NCBI GenBank assembly: GCA_037042185.1 | Contig: JAXQJY010000033.1 | Location: forward strand, 2,790,001-2,854,000 | Direction of reading: 5' to 3' | DNA from: Sordariomycetes sp. S80-01Y | Taxonomy: Eukaryota > Ascomycota > Sordariomycetes | DNA: 64,000 bases | Shown here: positions 44,463 through 56,321 of the stretch, piece after piece | Layout of the letters: every line of letters begins with the position of its first letter | How positions within the stretch are numbered: position 1 is the stretch's first letter | Notes under the pieces: model-generated | What the model saw: only the letters and a program-made list of their open reading frames with translations | What the model was told of the DNA's origin: nothing | The model's database searches: none | Position numbers and translations under genes: made by a program

Positions 44463-47400
44463 GGCAGAATCTTGGGCCGTCAATTATCAGGGTCAATCGT
44501 CGTCGTCCAGCAACGGCGGGGGGTATCAATATCGCAGGGAACCTCGGTAACGAGACAGGTTTGCCAGCCCCGGTGAAATGAACAAGAATTAGGATGAAGG
44601 AGGGTGTGACAGGTCTAAGTTCCTCAGCCAAGACGGATCTTGCGAAAAGCAAACAGGAACCATCCAGATCAAACTTAACCCGCCCGCAGGGCCGCTTAAC
44701 TGAACTTGAACGGGCAAAAGTGGGGGTTTGCGCTTGCTCGCTCTCGCTCCAGCTCTTGTAGGTACCCAAAGCCTCCAGGCCTCTCTGGGGCTCTGGGGCA
44801 ATGTCATCATAGCATCAAGTGACGATGCAGCTTCGCCGCCAAGTGACTGTTTGGCATCTGGATATTTCGTCGAGAACGTGATGCAGCCCGCGACTTTTCC
44901 CAGCGGAAAGGGGGCGCAGCGGCGCTGCAGGGTCCATCGCGAGAGCTGCGGCTCACGGCGTCGCCGAACCCCGCGCCGATCGGCATGCCGGCATGCACCG
45001 CTGGGGTTCGAGATCTTTCAGATCCGATCTTGGATGCTGTCGGCATCGGGTCTGGGTCGTGATTGGGCTCTTTTTCGATGTTGAGGCTGGCGAGGAGTCT
45101 GGCACGTTTGTGACAAAGAGCCGTGCTGCCCTGGTTTGGCCTTCCATTCGGTCGGTGAGCCGATAAGGTTTTTAGCGAGTTGTCGACTTTCAAGGCTGCC
45201 AATGCTTCAGGGATTCCAGTCACTTACCACCTACCCTGGACCATGTGGACAAGAACATCCTCTCAAGCTCTCGGAATGCCACTTGGTATCTTGATACCGT
45301 AGAACGGCTATTCTCGGGCTCCATTGTAAACTTGAAAGCCTCACATGTGGTTTCATCAGTGATTTAGTGTTCACATTGAACATGCTATCAAGAACGGACA
45401 ACTCCAACAACTGGGCACGAATAATCCGAGGTACCGCCAATCCAAGAGCACTCAACGGACCGAACTCAAGACGTTTTGGCAGAAGCAACTCAACGCAACC
45501 GAGCCGCCATATGGGCGGTCGATCAAATCCGACCCAAACATCTTGAAGATGAGAACCAATGTTTCCAGACAGATAGCGACACTTGTATGCACAGGCAGGC
45601 TTCTCCTGTGGTGGATAGAAAGGAGAAGGTTAGAATGATAAGGGTGATAGAGGAAGCCTACGAAGGAATGACATTGTCGTGATTTGTGTGGCGCTTGATC
45701 TAATAACTGTGCGACAGTATCCAGTCGATGCGCCATATTTCTCTTCTCATAGAAATTCGAGGCGCGAAAGCTTTGGGAATAATCGCTCCGTAGTGTGAGG
45801 ACTTCAGAGGACCGGGAGAACCCGCAGCAGATCCGGAGCATTGTTTCAGAGACCACCAGGTGGTGAAAAGTCATCAATCACCAATGAACACGCCAGGACA
45901 GTCCTGTTGTCAAGGGCCCATGGTCATCTGAGTGTCAATAACTAATTGGAGTGCAAGCGGCGAGTGAGAAGCGGCCACATGGCTGTCACAAAATCGAGAA
46001 GCGGTCAACCGGTCAGTATTGGATGCTAATCATGACTCTTCCGTTTTCGTATAGACACTTATTGAAAGGGGACCTTCCTCCAGAGATCATCCCGAAATGA
46101 CACCCACATAGTTCTTCATGGAAGGGCATAAGAGATTCTTAATAGGCTCTTAACGATCCGGAAGACTCCCGCTCCGGGAGACCCAACGGCGCCACAGGTG
46201 GCACTTTAGGAAACATTAGCAACTGATCGCCCTAGGATGGGGTGAGCTTCTAGCTTCCAACAGTCCTTGGCCTCAGGCCGTTGCCTTGCAGGGCTGACGA
46301 TGAAGCCCGATTGGATTTGACGCGTCCCACGTTGCCCACGTCGCCAACGGTCGGCCGCCATGGCAATACAAGGTCGCAGAAGTCGCGGCAAGGTACTCCG
46401 TACCCGCAAGCCGATGGGTTCCCGAGATCGAACTCGTGTTCGCCAACGCTGAGCCTTGGTGAGCATTCTCTCCGCCGGATTTCCCCTGACTGAACAGGGG
46501 TCATTAGTAACCCTCAGGTACGGAAGGGTGAGTGAGCCTAAGCGAGCGCGTCGAGACGCGAGACGCGTTAGTGAGGGATCGTTTATCCATTCTATCGCGC
46601 GCTGAGCCTCTCAGAGCTTGAGCTACAACGTGTGCTCTTACCAAGATACCGAAAGTCCTTGTCCATTCAAACCCGAGCAGTCTGAGCAGCGGGTGAAATT
46701 GCTGATTCAGATTGCAAACTCAAGGCTTGATCCCAGCTTGACGAGGATTTTTGACTGGCTCGGAGGCAACGGAGGCTGCCGCGCGGGGCGGAAACTCTTG
46801 TCTTCCACAACGTGCGAGTCGTGACTCGCAGTGGGCTCAACTGAAGCCTCAGCGTAAGAGTAGGAATTCATCAGTCAGCAATTGGACGTTTCGGTGCTGG
46901 TTCCTGGCGTTGGCTGCCTCTGAACATGATGGATCTCATCCTCAATTCTACAGGCGTCGGTGTCCAACCATGATCAGCAACTGAATCCCCAGGTTATCCT
47001 GGAAGATAAGGCTATTATTGAACGCTGCAAGGCGTGTCACGATTATATCATGAAGCTGAGGGATCGTCGTTTGCTCATTGCACAGCCCGCGTGCCTGGCA
47101 GATGCCAATTTCCGCTTCCAAGGTTTGGGGGAGCGGGCTGGCTGGCCCACGTTTGTCACGGTGGGAGGGCTCGGGTTGGATGGATGCAAGGGTTGGGAAC
47201 ATCGGATGGGATTCCTGCCCTGTGCCCCGCAAATGAAGCACGATATGGTGGGTCTTTCCTGAAGAAGTGATGAGTAATGGGATGGCTGAAACGCCGTGTG
47301 ATGGCATGGTGATATTAAATGGCATCGAGTCGAGCAGCACGGCACATGTCTGGGTTGGCAGCAGTCCAAGAATGCGCCCTGCAAACCATTGCCGGTTGTG

Positions 47401-50400
47401 GCTTCACCGTGTGTCGATTCGCACGACGAAGCCACGAAGAAAAACAACGATCGAGGCCAAGGAGCAGGGCGTCCCTTAGCGTAACGCGGATATGGAGGCA
47501 CCGACACCGGGTGGGTGGACAGCCAGAGCGGGCTATGCCTTGTTCTGGACTGGTCCTTGGCAGGGGAGTAGAATAAAATTTGCAGGGGTTGCGCCGATAA
47601 ATTCGCTGATCGCCAAATCGCATATTCATCATGATGGGGATCTCGAGACGTTTTCCACGGATGGCGGCTGGCGGGGCACCAACGATTGCAGTCCCGTGAG
47701 TGCCGAAGAGCGGGAATGCCGTGCCTGGGAAGAATGGAAGAAGGGTTCAATTCCAATTTCCGGGTCTGCCGTGAGATTTGCGGGTGCGTTCCAGTGCTGA
47801 CTTGGTGCTTCCGGGTGATAGTAGGTGTCTTGACACATTAAATTCCGGTCTCTACCTGGTACGAGCGTCACTGCGCGGCCTGGAGCTCGAACAGCGTGGG
47901 TGCAATTCATATGTAGAGGAAGAGTGTCAGCTGAGTAGGTAGGTACCTGAGACATGGAGGTCCTGATACGCGTTATAAGGTACTGGGTTCACATGGTATA
48001 TTAGGAACGCGTCGTGCAGGTGTGTGTGGTTGCATGTGCAGGTCCCCTCCCTATCATCGTCTGTTTGTACGATGGGTGACGGCAGGACATTCGGCGGCTC
48101 GAGGAGACCGAAGCCCCGAGCCTCTGATCTGTCCCGCCCCGTCTTTCAAGTTTGCTAATAAGTACGCAGCAAAACAATGTCTTTATGCTTTCAAGACTGT
48201 TCGTTGTCACGGCTGGTGATACGGCCTGACCACTGTCAAGCAATTATCGGTGCGCGCGTTGATCAGCACGCAGTTGCGAAGATTAAGAATAGGGGGGTCA
48301 GAGATCAGTGACTCGATGCCCCTGAAGCGTGCAATAGAAACGCACCCCCCATGTCGTCTCGACCGTGAATAAAATAATAATGAAGAGAATGCGATGACGA
48401 AACGCAGCTTTGCAGAAGAGTGTTGTCATTATTCTCTTCTCTACAGTAATCCTTGGTGCGTTGGGGTGCTCTTGCCTGAACTTTACTTCGCCTCCTACCT
48501 CGTATCCGCGCCAAGTGTGCATGCGCTCGTAATGGCGCCTGCCGAGACTGCTTTAACACCTCTTTCTCAGGTACTGCGGCTTAGCAGAAGCAGTTAACAG
48601 TTGTTATCTGGACTGAGCACCCCAGCAGGTGCATCACTCAAAAGGCACAGTCACAGTTGCAACGAGCCTAAGGGGGAGCCAAAACATTCAGCGACCGGGC
48701 TCGAAGGGCAATTTACATCTCAAACGTCGAAGTGGTGTGGGGTGCCGATAGGGCATGAGATGGAGCCACCCCTCGCATTGGATGCAGATTTGCAAGCAAC
48801 TCCAGCGCATCCGAGCGAGAGCGAGAGTCCCGCGCAAAAAAGCAGGCACGAGTCGCATTGCTCCGAAGGGGTGGAGCGGACGCAGCCGAAAAGCCAAGGT
48901 TAACATTATGGAAAAGCTCGTGATAGTGGACAAGTGGGAGTCTAGATACCATAGGTCCTGTTCAGCTTCGTCATGTCAACGCCCTGGCTCGGCACATGTG
49001 GCTTGGTCATCAACGAACAGCCCTGTCGTACGCGGGTCAATCGCCTTTCACGACCACCACGATGACTTCATCGCTGCTAGCTTGTGTGCCAGGGGCAGGC
49101 GGATGGGATCTGTGATGCGTGCTTTTGGGCTTCTGAGCACACGGCAATTGGGACAATATCTCACGGCAAGAGGCAGCTAAGAATGACAAGGCAAACGCGT
49201 TTGTCTATAGACAAGGAACTCGATATTACTTATCAATTCCCCTGATCCCTCTTATCACAATCCCGCCTGGACCCCTCCTGCGTACTCGTAGGCTCGTGCG
49301 TGGTGAACGCGCTGAGCCACTTCACGTACGAGTAAGTACTATTTCAGATCGTTGACATTAGGCAGTACCTACGTATGGTAGCCTAGAATTTTCTGTCAAC
49401 ATGCTGCGTGTCGGAACCTCAGTGCAGGACTCCTGAGCAGCAGCACTTACTCCAATTGTGTAAGCACTACCATCCGTGACTCCCTCGCTTTCATAAAGCG
49501 AAGTGCAACAGCCACGATCCAAGGCCTTCCTGACAGCTTCTTGCCGGCTGCTTCACGCTCGCACGAAAATGTGACAGGGGGCACGTCATGGGGTGTGGCG
49601 ATGAAATCGGGTACAGAGTACATGGGGACTCGGAGTACGGGAGTAGAGGAAAAAAAAAACGACGGGGCTCCTGCCAGCGGGCATTGCAGGCAATCAGCGC
49701 CTGAAGTCCTACTGGAACTGCCCTGACCAACCACCAGCCGCACAGCCGCTACTGTCTTCCCAAGCGGACTCCGTCCTCTTCCCATTGATCCCTCAACCTT
49801 GCTTGGGCCGCTCGTCTTGTGCTTGTGCTCGGTCGCCGCCAACGCTTCCATCCATCCTTTGGCACCTCGCAGCTCCAGTCCTGGACTGTCCCTTTTGACT
49901 CTACTTTTTGGGTTTTCCACGCGACGAGAGCACCGTGGACAGGAGGCTCGCACTGAAGCCGACGACTTCTTCTCGAACTTCTTTCGAACTCGATCACGAA
50001 TACGCAAACGTCGCTCGCTTTGCCTTCCCCTCTGCTCTGTCGATGTCGACCGTCAACCGCGAATCCAAATCCTCAGTCCACATCCGTTGAACCCGCTTGG
50101 CGCTGAAACCGCCTTCAGCCCAATCAGCCCAGCCAACGCCCCAACAGCCCTCGAAACCCTCCAACGCTACGCACCGGCGAGCACGAATTCGATCTGTTGG
50201 CAACAAAAGGCACCTGGTCCGACAGTACTTTCGATTGACATTGGAATCGCTGGTGGCCGCCGTCATCTTGGAGAAGCACCCGCAGGGAGGCGCTCCCGCT
50301 TGCATTGTGGAACGACGCCGTTCGGCCGTCGTGAGAGGCCATCTCCACCGCTCCTCAGACTCTAACCATCTTGCTCCGCTGCCCTTCCCTGTCGTCTACT

Positions 50401-50421
50401 TCGACTAGTGCTCCAGAAATC
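44463..50421. other. Gene-poor region, about 6 kb
   Basis: No gene I can support. On the minus strand several frames overlap at 46948-47955, up to 237 codons, but none has a recognised domain and their splice joins are not compelling. The plus-strand frame 46960-47262 (100 codons) lies opposite. The last 700 bp (from about 49700) are CT-rich and probably form the leader of the gene at 50422. Base composition does not look strongly AT-rich, so there is no obvious sign of repeat-induced mutation. No terminal repeats or transposase were recognised. Confidence 0.5.
49283..49334. repeat. Nested inverted repeat in the gene-poor region
   Basis: Outer arms tactcgta (49283-49290) and tacgagta (49327-49334) enclose inner arms ggctc (49291-49295) and gagcc (49314-49318). 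The fold is imperfect between the pairs. No target-site duplication or coding sequence goes with it. Confidence 0.5.
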
Positions 50422-53229
50422 ATGGCACCAATGCCGCCCCGACTCAAGATCCTCTCAGGTTCGTTCTCTTCAGCTCCTTGGCTCTGCCTTGCTTTACTTC
50501 CCCATCTCCAATTCCATTCCGATCCTCCAAAACCCCCACTATTCATATCAACTCGCGAGTTTCACAAACCTTTCCCTCTTCTCGTGCATCACCAGCGTCT
50601 CTCGAACACCATTCCACGACGGATCGCGTCAGAGCTTAAACCCCGCCCGTCACCCATCGATTTTCAAACCCTTACAACTATAATCACCTTACCACAGACA
50701 CCAGCTGGCTTGCGGCCAGGGTTTTTGCTCTGGCAGCAACCCGCGCGCAAACTATCTTCGTCATGGATGACAGCGAGCTAATGTACATTTGTTCAGTCGG
50801 CGGCAACCCCGTTTCTGCCTTCTTGTCATGGAGACTGCAGGCTACGAACGCCTGCGATGTCACGCTTGTATGGAAATCGGGCTACGAACATGTAGCCCAA
50901 TATGGCATTTCGTTCAAGTAAGTGGACATGAAAATCGAAAAACCGCACGCGCTAAACGTCGGTACAGATCCCAGAGTTTTGGAAACGAACGGTTTAAACC
51001 TCGGCGAGGTAATTTGCCCCTCAACCTCAACACCCACCGCTAGCGAATACTGATTCAACGGGCAGTTGTTCGGAACCCTGAAGACGCGACGAGTGCTCGA
51101 GATGGACCATTCGACTACGTTGTCCTATGCGTTAAGGCTCTGCCAGACGTGTACGACCTTGCATCGGTAATCGACTCTGTTGTCACGCCTCAACATACTT
51201 GCATCCTCGTCAACACAACGAACACACTCGGTGTTGAATCTGCGATTGAAGAGCGATTCCCAACAAACGTGGTCTTGTCTCTTGTCTGCGGAGCTGACCT
51301 TACCCAGCTCGGCCAGAGCGAATTCGAACATAAGGGCTCTTTGGATATGTGGGTTGGACCGGCTAATAGAACGAGTGACATCCCCCGCGCGATCCAGGAA
51401 GACATGGCTCAGGCGTTGGCTATGACGCTTACCACGGGCCAAGTCAACTGCAAGATGTCCACAAACATCAGACAAGAACAATTCGAACGGACAATTGGGT
51501 GAGGTCGACCTGAGTACGAACCAGTCGGTGCCATGCTAATCCTGTCTGCAGTCCGATTGCTTTCCACCCCGCAAGTGTCCTTTTCGAAACAGCACAGCAC
51601 AGTGCTTTGTTGGACAAAGTCGGCGTTAAGGATATGATACACGGTATCATCGACGAGCTGATAAATTTGGCCGAGGTCAACGGCTGCAAAATGGACCCAG
51701 ATTTCAAGCAGAAGACCGTTGACGACATGACGAAGCCGAACCATCCCGAAAGTATCATGTGGCAGGACTATGTGGCGCGGAGACCAATGGAAATCGAAAC
51801 GTATCTCGGATCCCCCATCAAGATGGCCAAAGACTCGGGGACGTCTGTGCCACGCATTGAGACTCTCTACGCCATCCTTCACAACCTTAATATGGTCAAC
51901 CGCAATAGGCCGAAGGGAGGAGAACCCAACGGTCTCATGCCGCCATCCTCGCCAACCATTTCCTCGCCGGTCCCACGAATGCCCTCGCAAGGCAGCCATC
52001 GTCCCATGATGGGCGGCATGCCTCCCAATGGCCCAATGCCGCCCCGCCAACCCCGACCGAGAAATTCGTCCAACTTCAACCAAGGGCCTGGCCCGGGCAT
52101 GCGTAGGGGGCCTCCACCTTCGATGAATGGTGGCCCTCCAAACGGCTACGGCCGCCCGCCCTCGCACATGAACCAAGGCCCTGGCAGCTCAAGAGCACCA
52201 TCGCGTCGGGGCTCCATGGACGGCAACGATCTGGAGGAATTTTCGCATCTTGTTTTATACGACGATATTCCTGAAGGGCATGAGACGGCCTCTCTTGCTG
52301 GAGATCATGCTGACATGGCACTGCGCGAGCGTGAGCTAAATTTGCGCCAGCGGGAAATGATGATTCGTGAGCAGGAGATGCGTTCGAGACGTGGTCCTCC
52401 CCCCCCTGGACCCGGCAGACGCGGTCCTCACCCCATGCGCAATAGCCAGCAGGTCTTTGACGACGACGATGACGATGACGACTTCATCGACCCAATGCCC
52501 ACCGGTCAACCTACAATCGATCCCGACAATTTTGACATGATGAGCGTTACTTCTCGAAAGAACCGCAAAGCCCCTCCCCCATCAGCGTCGCAGCTCCGCC
52601 ACAATCCCGAGCTGGGAGGTCCTCCTCCTCGCGGAGGAGGTAGGTTTCGGCCGAACTTTGGCCGCAACAGGTCGAGTCAAGGCCCGCACGGCGCATCGGT
52701 ACATCCCGACAACATCTTAGACGATCCGCTCGCCAGTTGCTCTTCCAACCGGTATGGCGCCGTCGACAGAGGTGCTATGGGCGCTGGCTCCCGCGCGAAC
52801 TCACTGACTGCGTCAAGATTAGAGGACATGCAATATGGGCCAGGACCTCCCGGCCACCCTGGGATGAATGGCGCTTTCCCACGACGAGCTAGTCAGTCGC
52901 CTGGGAACCCCTACAGCCCATCGATGCGTGGCGGACGACCGTCGCCACCCAATGGATTCGGGCCTCCCATGAACGGCCGCCCATCGCCCCCCGATGGGAT
53001 GCGCCAGCCAGTACCACGATACCCTCCTGGGCAAGGAAATGTCGTTGCTCCACAGCAAGTTGAGCAACATGTCGGGGTGAGCAGCCTTCAACCACCCAAA
53101 CAGAGAAATGTTCGAAGTCTGACGGGTAGTGCGAGCGCTAGCGCGGGCAGTGGTGAGGCCGAATCGGAGCCCTCTGCGCATAGCAGCCAGAGCAGCTTTC
53201 AACAACAGCCGCCAGCTGGCATGCGCTAG
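50422..53229 (+). CDS. Ketopantoate reductase-like protein with disordered C-terminal half
   Basis: Five exons: 50422..50458, 50797..50917, 50968..51008, 51066..51498, 51552..53229; 769 aa, all junctions in frame. Residues 10-325 resemble ApbA/PanE ketopantoate reductases: nucleotide loop SVGGNPVSAF (a GGNPVS variant, created by joining exons 1 and 2), CDVTLVWKSGYEHVAQYG, FDYVVLCVKALPDVYDL, ILVNTTNTLGVE and the helical domain around PIAFHPASVLFETAQHS. The tail (326-769) is proline-, glycine-, methionine- and arginine-rich, with a charged helix ALRERELNLRQREMMIREQE, an aspartate run in FDDDDDDDDFIDP and many RG/PPNG stretches. Because the glycine loop is atypical and the tail is long, a regulatory rather than metabolic job is possible. 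The first intron, 338 bp, is unusually long. Confidence 0.85.
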
Positions 53230-54368
53230 GTACGCGGTCACAATGAACGTAGCCCGCATGCCAGACGGTGGGAAACCCCAGAGGCTCCCTACCGCCACCC
53301 AGAGGCGCCTTGACTTGAGAGGATTTGATCCTGATTGGATCATTCTTCGGACAGCGTTCATCTCTGGCAGCAGGCTCGAGGACGACTTCGTACATACTAG
53401 CGGATCAGGTCTGCCAACCAGCATCGACGACTTCTAGTAGCAACGCATTAGGCTGGGTTACATGTTCTTACTTGACATGGGATATCGCCGCAAGTCTTGC
53501 CGCGATGTCAGTCTTCACTATCACGGGGCGATGGTATCAGGAAATGAGGAGGGAAGTTACACGGAAACACGACAGCATCGGTCCTTTTTTTTTTCAAATC
53601 CTGGAACGGCGATACACCGCGCGAACACACTAGACTACGGAGGCTCTCTACTTTTCCAGGTTCGGCTCACACACACCAGTTTCCTTTTATTTTGTTTTAC
53701 TCCATGTCGTTTATAAAAACCGAGGACGTCGTTTCGGGGAAACATGGAATGTGTATAACTTACGTGGTTGGCATGCTTTGGTGTCCTTGGAAGTGAGAGC
53801 CTTGAAGGCTACGACATGTCGGAGGGATACTTAGTGTTGAAGGGGACGAGCTCGCGAGCTGCTGATGAGCTTGAATATCTAATATCATTAGTGCCCGAAA
53901 TCTTACCTATGCAGGTGTGATCAGCATCTAGCAATCTTGGTGACTACACCCTAAAGTCGTGATAATATTGTGAAGCGAGCAGGCTCGCGCCCATGTGTGC
54001 CCAGGTCACGGTTAGCAGAATGACGATCATTACTGTAGGTGGGGGCACATCCGAACTGGAATCACCAGGGTAGGGACACTTGCGACCTTACCCAGTGCGA
54101 CTGTACCCAATAAGTAGCTACCTACCTATTTGACAAACTCCCCAGCTGCTATCAGTCTCCCCAAGAGCTCTAGAAACCCACTGGCAAAACTGCTGGCAGG
54201 TCCCAAGACGCTCGTCAGCGACCCCGACGCTGTCCGCATCGACCCAGGAAGTAAACAACCCCACAACGCGACATCGCGACAACCGCGACAATTTAGTCCA
54301 GGCCCTCCAGCACCATTTAATATTCTGCCACTACCATCTCGCCGAATACCTATAGCACAAAGACCATC
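53230..54368. other. Intergenic region, reductase-like gene 3' / HSK3 promoter
   Basis: 1.14 kb between same-strand genes. A run of ten or more T residues lies near 53584-53594. No gene supported. Confidence 0.5.
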
Positions 54369-54828
54369 ATGAACCGCCAGAGCGCTGCATCCTCGACTGG
54401 AAGCGCAATGAAGTCTCGCCAACTGGTAACCCCCCTTCATTTCCCCGCCATGGTCAACCTGTTCAAGGTCCTTTATCAAGATGCCGGACAAAGCACACAG
54501 AAGATAATGCTCGCTCAAACACTCAGAAGCTAATCCTAATCAGTCCGCGCTCCATACGCAACTTGCGCAACTATCGAACAATCTGGCCGACACTGAGAAT
54601 TTGCTCCGTATGACGAGCGTACAGGCCGAGGCTATGAGGGGACTGGGAAGTTGGCATGGTGGATTGTGAGTAGAATTTCTGTCATTGTTTTTCACGTCAA
54701 CAGCACCTTTGGGGTGGCTATGTAGAGTGCGCATTGGGCGAGAGCTGGGCTGACAAGCGCCTAGGTTTATGGCTGCGAGCAAGGTATTGGGGGAGGAGAG
54801 TGTTAAGGAAGCCGGCAAGGAAACGTAG
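54369..54828 (+). CDS. HSK3: DASH complex subunit Hsk3
   Basis: Tiny kinetochore protein of the DASH/Dam1 ring that couples chromosomes to microtubules. Three exons: 54369..54425, 54544..54665, 54765..54828, 80 aa, a normal length for Hsk3. Exon 1 MNRQSAASSTGSAMKSRQL, exon 2 SALHTQLAQLSNNLADTENL and LRMTSVQAEAMRGLGSWHGG, exon 3 FMAASKVLGEESVKEAGKET. The central part is a single amphipathic coiled coil. Introns (118 and 99 bp) are together almost as long as the coding sequence, so the gene is easy to miss. Donor of intron 1 is GTAACC, less usual. Confidence 0.88.
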
Positions 54829-55394
54829 GTACGAGCAAGGACCAAGCGCCGAAGAGGTATATTTTAATTCTAAGTGATGTGATCCGGAATCACCTTTGTA
54901 ATTGTTTCTGGTCTGCTTGTGCTAGCCGGTTGTATGTGCCGTCGTGCTGTATGCAACAGGGCATGGCATCTTAACTGACATACCCATGTCCGTGGGTACA
55001 CCATCCCTTATGTCTGCTTCAAGACATGCTAATACAAAGCCCAGCGCATTGATCTGTCTTGGTTGCAAGAGTTATCGTAGGCGCGAGACCACATCCCTTG
55101 TTGAGCATGAGCGACGACTACATGAGGACCTAGCGCCTGGATAGGAAGGGCGATTTCAATACAATGTCATCCAGTACAATGGAAGACTGGGCGCCTAAGT
55201 GGTAGTCGAGACTTCTCACTCTATGCAAGACACCTGCACATAACAACTCCAGACAACTTGCCGTGACTTGGATGGGGGCAGCATTCTGAAAGCCGAGGCT
55301 CAGGAAGCGTATGTGCTCAGCTACCCAAAGGAGACAGGGTCGACGAAGGACCGGGGCAAGAATGATTTGTGCTCGCGCTTTGAAGTGCTTCCCT
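54829..55394. other. Convergent intergenic region, HSK3 / RPR2
   Basis: 566 bp between converging genes. No feature recognised. Confidence 0.5.
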
Positions 55395-55910
55395 TCAGGT
55401 ATTCGGTGTAACATATTTGGTCTTGATCGCTGCGTGCGCTTCGTCTTCTTTCCCCGAAGCTGTTTGAGTTTTTACAGTTTGCCTCAAATGCTTTCTTGTC
55501 TGCTTGCGCGCAGAGACAGGATACCGCTTCGCATGCCCACAGGTTAGGCAGTTGACAACGAGCAGATCTGCCCAGGGCTTCTTGCCGCCTTTACTTGGGT
55601 TCTCGACAACAGATTGACTCGTCTCGCCTTCGACAAGCGTGGTGCTGCAAATCTTGCAGGTAGTTCGCTTCATTTTAGGATTTTGGCGAAGTACGCTTTT
55701 CTGGCAGACTAGCTTGCAGTCTGCGTTGAGTTGACGAGAGAGGTTTCTGGTTGCTTTCGCTTGTCGAGTGTCATCCTTGGTTGAATGGTCGGACTCATGT
55801 CGAGTCTGGTGAGATGAGTCCGCGAGATAGTTGGCTGCTTGATAAAGGTATGAGGCCCGTGTGTAAATGTGTCGGTTTACAACGCCTGGCGCCGACTTCT
55901 GCCTAGCCAT
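55395..55910 (-). CDS. RPR2: Ribonuclease P protein subunit Rpr2/Rpp21
   Basis: Zinc-binding protein of nuclear RNase P, which trims the 5' end of precursor tRNA. Single exon, 171 aa from the ATG at 55910; the frame is open upstream to 56096 but that part overlaps the promoter of SUB2 and lacks conservation. The N-terminus MARQKSAPGVVNRHIYTRAS is typical, followed by helices and a CKIC pair (C85, C88) and CLTC pair (C121, C124) that hold one zinc. Residues DCKLVCQKSVLRQNPKMKRT precede the ribbon. The tail is basic and ends KTKYVTPNT. It shares a 411-bp divergent promoter with SUB2. The Snm1/Rpr2 family also has an RNase MRP member, but Rpr2 fits better by the N-terminus. Confidence 0.87.
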   Translation of the reverse strand: MARQKSAPGVVNRHIYTRASYLYQAANYLADSSHQTRHESDHSTKDDTRQAKATRNLSRQLNADCKLVCQKSVLRQNPKMKRTTCKICSTTLVEGETSQSVVENPSKGGKKPWADLLVVNCLTCGHAKRYPVSARKQTRKHLRQTVKTQTASGKEDEAHAAIKTKYVTPNT

Positions 55911-56321
55911 TGTGAAGAATGTGGAATGTTGAGGCTTCGCCAAATCCAGTACTGTGAGGTCCGAGTCTGAGCTTTCTATGTTTGGCGGATCATGGCCATA
56001 CCGTGCGTACGTGGCGTGAGCTTGATAGACGGCACTGTGGCAACCACCACCTAAGTCACGTGCAAAGCTACGCACGGTCCAGGTTTTCCTCAGCACGGGC
56101 TGACCTCCTCCCTTGGACTTGGGACCTCCTCCAGGCTAGCCTCACTCCGTCGCTTGGTCATTGTTCGCCATCCCTCAACTTCCTTCATAAACTCTCTTCC
56201 CTTCTGTTGCCATTCCCGGCATCAGAACCTTTCTTTTGCTCTTCCAACGCGCAAGCAGCTCCAGCTGACCGCGCCCCACCGACTCTACGCGACGACAACC
56301 GTCACAACCTGAACCGCCATC
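55911..56321. promoter_or_regulatory. Divergent promoter, RPR2 / SUB2
   Basis: 411 bp between two divergent start codons of RNA-processing genes, so both promoters lie here. The 200 bp before SUB2 are CT-rich and likely the SUB2 leader. Confidence 0.55.

Noticed and set aside
46466-46600. GCG/GTGAG-rich stretch that might be a transposon end
   Set aside because: No matching inverted end or target-site duplication was found nearby.
47744-47760. B-box-like gggttcaattcc
   Set aside because: No pairing T-stem or upstream A-box at a proper distance.
49447-50007. Minus-strand frame of 186 codons, and a plus-strand frame at 49799-50365
   Set aside because: Both lie in the CT-rich probable leader of the gene at 50422, overlap each other and show no domain.
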